Shown here one piece after another: positions 23,891-30,525 of a stretch of DNA of 33,974 nt. The position numbers and the translations under genes were made by a program. This DNA comes from Bacteroidota bacterium (GTDB taxonomy: Bacteria > Bacteroidota > Bacteroidia > Chitinophagales > Saprospiraceae). The first letter of the stretch is position 1, and the number at the start of each line of letters is the position of its first letter. Where the stretch lies: positions 1 to 33,974 of the forward strand of contig JAKQJD010000208.1 in the NCBI GenBank assembly GCA_029561355.1. The letters run 5' to 3'. The notes beneath the pieces are model-generated. The model searched no databases and was not told where the DNA came from. It was given only the letters and a program-made list of their open reading frames with translations.

Positions 23891-24712
23891 ATGGAAAAGA
23901 AGCGTTTGCTTATTATCACCCAGGAACTGGAGCCGTACACGGAAGGCCCAGAGATATCATCACTAGTGGCAAAATTGCCCAAGTATTTACAGGATACCGG
24001 GTACGAATTGCGGATTTTGATGCCGCGTTACGGCGTAGTGAATGAACGGCGCCACCGCCTGCACGAAGTAGTGCGTCTTTCCGGGATGAATATCATCGTC
24101 GACGACGACGACTACCCGCTCATCATCAAAGTAGCCTCCCTGCCAAACTCGCGTTTGCAGGTTTATTTCCTTGACAATGAAGACTTTTTCAAACGGAAAG
24201 CCATTTTTGAAGATGAATCCGGCGAACCGTTCGAAGACAACCCCGACCGCGCTGCGTTTTTCTGCAAAGGTGCGATCGAAACGGTAAAAAAATTCGGCTG
24301 GGCGCCCGACATCGTGCTGTGTATCGGCTGGATGACGAGCCTCATCCCCTTGTACCTGCGCACCGCATACAAGACGGAACCGATTTTTGCCAACTCGCAA
24401 CTCGTGTATTCCGTATACGGCACCCCGCGCGAACGCGAAGGCGGCGACCGCTTTATGGAAAAGGCAGCAATCAACAACCTGTCGAAAAAAGACCTGGAAT
24501 CCTTCCGCGACGGAGACGGCATTTCCATGCACAAAGGCGCTGCTACTTATGCGGATGCACTGATCATCGGCAGCGATTCGGTGGACACCAGCGTTGATTA
24601 CCTGTCCGTCGCGCAGGACAAACCCGTTCTCCCCTGGAAAGGAACGGAGGAAATGCTCGCCAACCACGGCGAATTTTTCCGCAGCCTGCTCGAAGCCGAA
24701 GTGCCTCAATAG
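23891..24712 (+). CDS. Short glycogen/starch synthase-like (GT5) protein
   Basis: A 273-residue protein, similar only to the N-terminal Rossmann domain of GT5 glycogen synthases: KRLLIITQELEPYTEGPEIS, YLQDTGYELRILMPRYGVVN, APDIVLCIGWMTSLIPLYLR and ADALIIGSDSV. Full synthases have about 480 residues; the second GT-B domain, which carries the nucleotide-sugar site, is absent, and the KxGGL loop near the N-terminus reads TEGPEIS. Catalysis of glycogen synthesis is therefore unlikely. Short proteins of this kind are common in Bacteroidota next to DUF4270 and glmS genes, as here. I chose the ATG at 23891 because the homology starts there. The function is not known. Confidence 0.85.
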   Translation: MEKKRLLIITQELEPYTEGPEISSLVAKLPKYLQDTGYELRILMPRYGVVNERRHRLHEVVRLSGMNIIVDDDDYPLIIKVASLPNSRLQVYFLDNEDFFKRKAIFEDESGEPFEDNPDRAAFFCKGAIETVKKFGWAPDIVLCIGWMTSLIPLYLRTAYKTEPIFANSQLVYSVYGTPREREGGDRFMEKAAINNLSKKDLESFRDGDGISMHKGAATYADALIIGSDSVDTSVDYLSVAQDKPVLPWKGTEEMLANHGEFFRSLLEAEVPQ

Positions 24713-24754
24713 GCTTTTCGTATTGAATTTTCAAGATTAATTCAGAATATCGGC

Positions 24755-24797
24755 GAGGGAGCCCGGAGTGTAATACGCTCCGGTTCCCTCGTCTTTT
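24755..24797 (+). terminator. Hairpin just before the DUF4270 gene, terminator or attenuator
   Basis: GAGGGA and CCGGAG pair with CTCCGG and TCCCTC with one bulge, followed by GTCTTTT. The last T lies eight bases before the DUF4270 start codon. It could end the GT5-like transcript or restrain entry into DUF4270. Confidence 0.65.
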
Positions 24798-24805
24798 AAG
24801 AAAAC

Positions 24806-26167
24806 ATGAAACAAAAATTCCCCGTATTCGCCGCATTCCTTGTAACGGCCCTGATGCTTTGGACCGCCTGCACGCGCACCAGCCCCTTCGGCTCCGACCT
24901 GCTGGGCGACCAGCTGGCTGATTATGATTTCACCGACACCCTGACCATCCGCTGCACCATCGAACTGGAAGACAGCCTCGTTACGTCCGACCGGATTTCT
25001 ACCGCCCCGTATTTTCTCTGCGGCGATATGACCGACCCGTATTTCGGCAAAACAAAAGCGGATATCTACACCCTCTTTCAGCCGGGCGTACCCACCGCGC
25101 TGGAATCTACCCTCCGCTTCGACTCCATCATGCTGTACATGCGGTACGCCAATGCGGGCCTGTATGGCGACTCCACCCAACCGCAAACGATCCGGGTAGA
25201 ACGCGTCAGCGACGGGTATTCCATCGATCCCGTCAAAGTGTACTATTCTACCAGTTCATTGCCGGTTAGTACTACGGAAATAGGCAGGATTGACAACTTT
25301 TTGCCCAAACCGGGCAGACTGGACAGCCTGTTTTCCACCACTGCCAGGGGAGCATACATTAAAATCCGCCTGGACGATAATTTCGGAAAGGAACTCATGG
25401 CGCTCGACAGCGCGACGCTTGCCGACGACTCTTTGTTTTATACCAAACTCCGCGGCCTGAAAATTACCAGCACCTCTTCGGGCGCTACGCCGGGCCTTAT
25501 TCTGCCCATCAACCTGAATGACCAGAACTTCAGCCGTATCCGCTTGTACTACACCCGGAACGATACCATTCACGGCACGTTCGATTATTTTTTCCAGGGC
25601 AGCAATAAGTTTTCTAATTTTATCCACGATTACGGTACCAGCGCTGCGGGTCAGCAGATTGGACTGGAAGCAAATGACCTGCTGTACGTACAGGGTGCAC
25701 AGGGATTGAAGGTTAAAATCGAGATCCCGTACGTCGACCGACTGGAAAATATCGCAGTGAATGAAGCCGATTTACTCCTGACCGTCAACGAGATGCTGCC
25801 AAACGATCTGCCGGCACTGCTCAAGCCGGCTTCGCAATTGGTATTGTCGCGTTCGGTAGCCGATACGGCATACGATTTTACTTCCGATGTGTATAACTCC
25901 ATCAATGCCCTGAATAATTATACTTATTTTGGCGGAGCCCCTAACAAGGAAACCGAATCATCGGGAATCGTTACCAGGTACCACCAGAATATGTCCGATT
26001 ATTTACAGGAACTGGTGGACTTGCCTGCCGGCAGCGATATTAAAAAGAAAACCGTATACCTGAATGTGAACCTGCAAAGCCGAACGGCGATGCGATCTAT
26101 TCTGTACGGCCCCAAAAGCACAACCTACCCTGCGAAACTTTTGTTGAAGTATACGAGAGTGAAATAG
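24806..26167 (+). CDS. DUF4270-family lipoprotein
   Basis: A 453-residue lipoprotein with lipobox LWTAC (Cys22) after MKQKFPVF. The body has the features of DUF4270: a short polar linker SPFGSDLL, then a beta-rich body of about 400 residues with YFGKTKADIYTLFQPG, and a C-terminus ending AKLLLKYTRVK. It is typically encoded next to the short GT5-like protein and glmS in Bacteroidota. Function unknown; outer-membrane placement is inferred. The TAG stop is directly followed by an inverted repeat. Confidence 0.9.
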   Translation: MKQKFPVFAAFLVTALMLWTACTRTSPFGSDLLGDQLADYDFTDTLTIRCTIELEDSLVTSDRISTAPYFLCGDMTDPYFGKTKADIYTLFQPGVPTALESTLRFDSIMLYMRYANAGLYGDSTQPQTIRVERVSDGYSIDPVKVYYSTSSLPVSTTEIGRIDNFLPKPGRLDSLFSTTARGAYIKIRLDDNFGKELMALDSATLADDSLFYTKLRGLKITSTSSGATPGLILPINLNDQNFSRIRLYYTRNDTIHGTFDYFFQGSNKFSNFIHDYGTSAAGQQIGLEANDLLYVQGAQGLKVKIEIPYVDRLENIAVNEADLLLTVNEMLPNDLPALLKPASQLVLSRSVADTAYDFTSDVYNSINALNNYTYFGGAPNKETESSGIVTRYHQNMSDYLQELVDLPAGSDIKKKTVYLNVNLQSRTAMRSILYGPKSTTYPAKLLLKYTRVK

Positions 26168-26267
26168 GGTTTATAGGTTTATGAGTTTATAATGGCCACT
26201 CGGTAGCAGGACGTTCATTTCAATTGAGTGGCCATTATAAACCCATAAACTCATAAACCTATAAACC
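26168..26267. repeat. Inverted repeat with GGTTTATA units between DUF4270 and glmS
   Basis: Positions 26168-26201 pair with 26226-26267. The pairing is perfect except that the right arm holds one additional 8-base unit (GTTTATGG type). The inner core is ATAATGGCCACTC. The loop is 24 bases. The element starts at the base after the DUF4270 stop codon and ends 44 bases before glmS. Confidence 0.95.
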
Positions 26268-26310
26268 TTCATCAACACAACCAGCTTTCACCAATCCAAC
26301 CAGATAAAAT

Positions 26311-28152
26311 ATGTGTGGAATTGTTGCTTACATCGGTTCCAAAAAAGCCTACCCCATTCTGATCAAAGGTCTTGCCCGGCTGGAATACCGCGGATACGAC
26401 AGTGCAGGTATTGCCCTGCAAAACGGAGACCTGCGCGTTTATAAAAAGAAAGGCAAGGTGGCCGATCTCGTCGATTATACCAAAGGCAAAAATACTGAAG
26501 GTAGTATCGGCATGGGCCATACCCGCTGGGCCACGCACGGCAAACCCGACGATACCAATGCCCACCCGCATTCCAGCGGCAACGACCGGCTGATGCTCAT
26601 ACACAATGGCATTATCGAAAACTACGCCGTGCTGAAAAGCGCGTTGATCAAGCATGGTCACACGTTCAAAAGTGAAACCGATACGGAAGTGCTGGTACAC
26701 CTGATCGAGGAAGTACAGCAGCAGGAAAACCTGCCCATCGAAGAAGCGGTACGCCAGGCGCTCACACAAGTGCACGGCGCCTTCGCCATTGTGGTAATGG
26801 ACCGCCAGGACCCATACAAAATTGTGGCTGCCCGCCGTTCCAGCCCATTGGTGATCGGTATCGGAAAGGGCGAATTTTTTATCGGCTCCGATGCCACGCC
26901 CATCGTGGAACACACCAAAAAAGTGGTGTATCTCAACGACGAAGAGGTAGCCACCTGCACCCTCGAAGGCGACCTGACCATCAAAACCCTGCGCAATGAA
27001 GTGATGACGCCCACCATTCACCAGATCGAACTGGAAATCGAACAACTGGAGAAAGGCGGCTACGACTATTTCATGCTGAAGGAAATATATGAGCAACCTA
27101 CCACCATCGCCGAATGTATGCGCGGCCGCATGGACGCCGAAGAAGGCTGGATGCGCCTGGGCGGTATGGAAGAACACATGAAGCGCATCATCAATGCCCA
27201 GCGCATGATTATTCTGGGTTGCGGCACTTCGTGGCACGCGGGCATGATCGCCGAATATTTGTTCGAGGAAATCGCACGCCTGCCCGTGGAAGTGGAATAC
27301 GCTTCGGAATTCCGGTACCGCAATCCGGTGGTACGCGAAAACGACGTGGTGCTGGCCATTTCCCAGTCGGGCGAAACCGCCGACACCTATGCGGCACTCG
27401 AGCTCGCCAAGGAACGCGGCGCACTCACGTACGGCATCGTCAACGTTGTCGGTTCGTCCATTGCACGCCTCACGCACAGCGGTTCGTACATCCACGTGGG
27501 ACCGGAAATCGGCGTGGCATCTACCAAGGCCTTTACCGGCCAGGTGACCATGCTGACGATGATGGCGATTATTGTTGGTTACGAACGTGGTTTCCTGCCC
27601 AAATCGGAGTACCAGAAACTGGTGCAGGAACTGGCACGCATTCCGCAAAAAGTAGAAGAACTGCTGAAAAACTGCCAGAAGCAGGTGGAATACATTGCCG
27701 GCGAATTCAAAAATGCGCCCAACGCCCTCTACCTGGGTCGCGGCTACAATTTCCCGGTGGCCCTGGAAGGTGCGCTCAAACTGAAAGAAATCAGTTACAT
27801 CCACGCCGAAGGTTACCCGGCGGCCGAAATGAAACACGGCCCCATTGCCCTGATCGACGAGAATATGCCCGTTTTTGTGATCGCCACGAACAAAAGTGCG
27901 CACGAAAAGGTTGCTTCCAATATACAGGAAGTAAAAGCCCGGAAAGGTGTGGTCATCGCCGTCATTACGGAAGGCGACGAAACGATTAAAAACCTGGCCG
28001 ACTTCGCTATTGAAATACCGGAGACGGAAGAACCGTTTACTCCTTTATTGTCCGTTATTCCGCTGCAACTGCTGGCATATCATATCGCCGTTCTGCGCGG
28101 CTGTAATGTGGACCAGCCCAGGAATCTGGCCAAATCGGTCACGGTGGAATGA
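26311..28152 (+). CDS. glmS: Glutamine-fructose-6-phosphate aminotransferase
   Basis: A 613-residue enzyme making glucosamine-6-phosphate from fructose-6-phosphate and glutamine, the first step to UDP-GlcNAc. The N-terminal MCGIVAYIG supplies the nucleophile Cys2 of the glutaminase domain, with HTRWATHG and ENYAVLKSAL typical of its active site. Two SIS sugar-isomerase domains follow (LGCGTSWHAG and YLGRGYNFPVALEGALKLKE). The C-terminus reads DQPRNLAKSVTVE, the usual family end. There is no visible ribozyme or riboswitch upstream; the 44 bases after the palindrome look plain. DUF4290 follows after 82 bases. Confidence 0.98.
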   Translation: MCGIVAYIGSKKAYPILIKGLARLEYRGYDSAGIALQNGDLRVYKKKGKVADLVDYTKGKNTEGSIGMGHTRWATHGKPDDTNAHPHSSGNDRLMLIHNGIIENYAVLKSALIKHGHTFKSETDTEVLVHLIEEVQQQENLPIEEAVRQALTQVHGAFAIVVMDRQDPYKIVAARRSSPLVIGIGKGEFFIGSDATPIVEHTKKVVYLNDEEVATCTLEGDLTIKTLRNEVMTPTIHQIELEIEQLEKGGYDYFMLKEIYEQPTTIAECMRGRMDAEEGWMRLGGMEEHMKRIINAQRMIILGCGTSWHAGMIAEYLFEEIARLPVEVEYASEFRYRNPVVRENDVVLAISQSGETADTYAALELAKERGALTYGIVNVVGSSIARLTHSGSYIHVGPEIGVASTKAFTGQVTMLTMMAIIVGYERGFLPKSEYQKLVQELARIPQKVEELLKNCQKQVEYIAGEFKNAPNALYLGRGYNFPVALEGALKLKEISYIHAEGYPAAEMKHGPIALIDENMPVFVIATNKSAHEKVASNIQEVKARKGVVIAVITEGDETIKNLADFAIEIPETEEPFTPLLSVIPLQLLAYHIAVLRGCNVDQPRNLAKSVTVE

Positions 28153-28234
28153 GGATAACCGGCGTTCTCAACCTCTAAACTCCTCAACTCTCAACAACTC
28201 CGAAAACCCAACAACATTTCGAACAACCCAATTC

Positions 28235-28972
28235 ATGAACAGATTAGATATAGAATACAATACTGAACGCTCGCATATCCGCTTCCCGGAATACGGCCGT
28301 TCTATTCAGGAGATGATCATCCACGCCAAAAACATTGAAAATCCGGGGTTGCGGCAAAAAACCGTGGAATCCATTGTGGGCCTGATGATCCAACTGGGTC
28401 CTTCCGGCAATAAAAATATGGACGATTACCGGGAAAAACTCTGGAACCACGTCTTCGAAATTGCCGATTACGAACTGGATGCCACGCCTCCTCCCGGCAT
28501 CATCATTCGCCGCGTAGAAGAGCGTGCCAAAGCCGCGCCGCTGGGTTACCCGGCATCGGCTACCCGCTACCGCCACTATGGCAACAGCATTCAGGCCCTG
28601 ATTAAAAAGGCCATTGAAATGCCCGAAGGCTCTAAAAAGGAGGGATTTGTGGAAGTCATCGCTTCGTACATGAAACTGGCCTACAAAACCTGGAACAAAG
28701 AGCACTACGTCAGCGACGATATCGTAAAAGAAGACCTGGAAAACCTGTCGGACGGCCAACTGGCGCTGCACGAAGGCCACGATTCGCTCGACAAACTGGC
28801 GGCCGGTGCAGGCAAGCATGACAAGGACCGCATCCGTAGTAACAGCAACAACCAGCGCAACCGCAAACAGCGCCCCGGCGGCGGAAACAACGGAAACCAG
28901 CGCAATAACCGCAATAGCAACAGCAGCAACCAGCGGAATAACGGAGGAAACTTCAGAAAACGGAAAAAGTGA
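28235..28972 (+). CDS. DUF4290-family protein
   Basis: A 245-residue protein. The N-terminal MNRLDIEYNTERSHIRFPEY and GRSIQEMI pattern and the helical body with LGYPASATRYRHYGNSIQAL and YMKLAYKTWNKEHYV match DUF4290, a Bacteroidota family of unknown function. The last about 45 residues are low-complexity, rich in Asn, Arg, Gly and Ser, with a basic end (FRKRKK), so nucleic-acid contact is possible but inferred. I chose the ATG at 28235; a long open frame upstream belongs to another frame of glmS. It is probably co-transcribed with glmS. Confidence 0.88.
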   Translation: MNRLDIEYNTERSHIRFPEYGRSIQEMIIHAKNIENPGLRQKTVESIVGLMIQLGPSGNKNMDDYREKLWNHVFEIADYELDATPPPGIIIRRVEERAKAAPLGYPASATRYRHYGNSIQALIKKAIEMPEGSKKEGFVEVIASYMKLAYKTWNKEHYVSDDIVKEDLENLSDGQLALHEGHDSLDKLAAGAGKHDKDRIRSNSNNQRNRKQRPGGGNNGNQRNNRNSNSSNQRNNGGNFRKRKK

Positions 28973-28980
28973 TTTTTGTC

Positions 28981-29073
28981 GATTACATGATTTCAGATTA
29001 CATGATTTTAGATTTAAGAGGGCATCCAGTTTCAATCTTAAATCTAAAATCATGTAATCTTACATCTTAAATC
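28981..29073. repeat. Perfect 25-base inverted repeat between convergent genes
   Basis: Positions 28995-29019 pair perfectly with 29036-29060, loop 16 bases. The outer units are GATTACAT/GATTTTA-like. Extra partial units lie on both sides. It begins eight bases after the DUF4290 stop codon and ends two bases before the stop of the redoxin gene. Confidence 0.93.
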
Positions 29074-29074
29074 T

Positions 29075-29680
29075 TCAGGCTTTCCACTTGATGCCGCAGC
29101 CAATCGCTTTGGTTTGTTTCACCGGCACTTCTTTCCCTGCCAGGAGCGCATCCACCGCATTTTCCACATACTTTTCTTTCACTTCCGACGGCTCTTCTGA
29201 GTTGTCGTCGATGGCGCCGATGTAGCGGACCACACGGTTCTCGTCCAGCACAAATACGTGCGGCGTACGTGTAGCGCCGTAGGTTTTGGCAATTTCCTGC
29301 GTTTCGTCGTACAGGTATGCATACGGGATACTTTTCTCCTTCACCCGTTTTTGCATGTTGACGTAACTGTCGGCCGGCGCGATGGTTTTATCGTTGGAGT
29401 TGATGGCGATCACCGGAAAACCCTGCGATGCGTATTTTTTGTGCAACGCGATCACACGGTCTTCATACGCCATGGCATACGGGCAGTGGTTGCAGGTAAA
29501 CACGACGATGTAACCTTTCACGTCCTTCTGGTCGGCCAGCGCCACCATTTTTCCATCCACATTTTTCAGGCTGAAATCGCGAGCCGTATCGCCAACCGAG
29601 TACCCGCCCGGATTCTTAACGGTAAAAGAGAGTGTGGCGAGTGTTGCCGCAACCGCGCACCATGCAAGGAGTTGTTTCAT
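29075..29680 (-). CDS. Exported redoxin/thioredoxin-fold protein
   Basis: A 201-residue protein from the ATG at 29680 (MKQLLAWCAVAATLATLSF, signal peptide); an upstream in-frame ATG would give an unlikely 16-residue leader from the neighbouring repeat. The body is peroxiredoxin-like (GDTARDFSLKNVDGKMVALAD) with FTCNHCPYA, a CxxCP active-site motif, and the cis-Pro motif RTPHVFVLDENRVV. It is probably a periplasmic thiol oxidoreductase. The substrate is unknown. It lies next to a second thioredoxin-fold gene, read in the same direction. Confidence 0.9.
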   Translation of the reverse strand: MKQLLAWCAVAATLATLSFTVKNPGGYSVGDTARDFSLKNVDGKMVALADQKDVKGYIVVFTCNHCPYAMAYEDRVIALHKKYASQGFPVIAINSNDKTIAPADSYVNMQKRVKEKSIPYAYLYDETQEIAKTYGATRTPHVFVLDENRVVRYIGAIDDNSEEPSEVKEKYVENAVDALLAGKEVPVKQTKAIGCGIKWKA

Positions 29681-29718
29681 GTTGATAAAGTTTATTGTGA
29701 TGAAATTTTTGAAAATAT

Positions 29719-29780
29719 GAGGATTCAAGGATACGAGTATTTGATTTCAGATACTCGTATCCTCAAATACTCGAATCCTC
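29719..29780. repeat. Short inverted repeat with an extra 8-base unit in one arm
   Basis: Positions 29728-29740 pair perfectly with 29751-29763. Outer 8-base segments 29719-29726 and 29773-29780 also pair. The right arm has one additional 8-base unit (GAGTATTT) between the two. The loop is ten bases. The element ends five bases before the stop of the TlpA-like gene. Confidence 0.9.
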
Positions 29781-29785
29781 ATCCC

Positions 29786-30265
29786 TCACTCCAGCACCGA
29801 CCGCACCGCCGCCTCCAGTTCTTCATACGTCAACTGTTTTTCAAAAAACAGGTACTGGTTTTTTCTTTTGGCGATAATCAGCGTAGCCGGAATAGCACCC
29901 GACCAGTCGGGACTAACCCGGTCTATCCAGTTATTGGGATTGGATTCGTCCATAAAAACCACCCGGCTTTTCAGTTTCTTTTTGGCTACGAAGGGTTTGA
30001 CTTTCGTTTCCACCTGTTTTTTAAAATCGTTGCTGACAAGGATCACCTCCACTTTCCGGCCGGCGTATTCCTTGTTCAATTTTTCAAAAGAAGGTAATTC
30101 CGCTACACAGGGCGCGCACCAGGTCGCCCAGAAATTAATCACCCGGACGGTGTCGGTATCCGCCTGTTTCCAGGCATCGATCTGTGCGGCTTTGATAAAC
30201 GGAATGTCCTGGGCCGGCAGCATTCGACTGCCAAGAATCAATAATACCAGCAGGGTCTGTTTCAT
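29786..30265 (-). CDS. TlpA-like thioredoxin-fold protein
   Basis: A 159-residue exported protein from the ATG at 30265 (MKQTLLVLLILGSRMLPAQ, signal peptide). INFWATWCAPCVAELPSFEK has the WCxxC active site of TlpA/ResA-type oxidoreductases, and the cis-Pro sits in SGAIPATLIIAKR. It probably reduces or oxidises disulphides in the periplasm, as in cytochrome maturation. Genes for such partners are not in the window. Confidence 0.93.
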   Translation of the reverse strand: MKQTLLVLLILGSRMLPAQDIPFIKAAQIDAWKQADTDTVRVINFWATWCAPCVAELPSFEKLNKEYAGRKVEVILVSNDFKKQVETKVKPFVAKKKLKSRVVFMDESNPNNWIDRVSPDWSGAIPATLIIAKRKNQYLFFEKQLTYEELEAAVRSVLE

Positions 30266-30381
30266 AAGCAAGGACAACGCGTAGCGGCAGGGGTTGTTTC
30301 ACAAATTTCAGTCAATGCCCGACAGTTGACCGTGAAATACCGTTCAAATTAGACTAAAATGCGCCCATGCACTCCCGCCGT

Positions 30382-30451
30382 CTCACTTCTCAACTCTCAC
30401 GTCTCACTTCTATTCTACGGTTCACCCTTCGGATTCTACCATTCACGGCTT
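30382..30451. repeat. 7-base periodic tract upstream of the TonB-dependent receptor
   Basis: Ten consecutive 7-base units follow: CTCACTT, CTCAACT, CTCACGT, CTCACTT, CTATTCT, ACGGTTC, ACCCTTC, GGATTCT, ACCATTC, ACGGCTT. The first four resemble the complement of the GTGAGAG tract near 3028. No inverted partner was found. Confidence 0.75.
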
Positions 30452-30525
30452 TTTTCTTTGGCCGGCGTCAGGGTAAGCCCACCTTTGCCGTGTCATTGAA
30501 CGAAAACGATTTAAACGATACTTTT

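Noticed and set aside
24713..24805. tRNA or riboswitch between the GT5-like and DUF4270 genes
   Set aside because: The gap holds only one hairpin and is too short for a known riboswitch core or a tRNA.
26272..27903. Antisense open frame of 543 codons across glmS
   Set aside because: It is a codon-bias shadow of a strongly conserved gene.
4931..29780. Palindromes as simple intrinsic terminators
   Set aside because: The stems lack T-tracts, and true terminators with T-tracts exist at 1942, 12011 and 17088.
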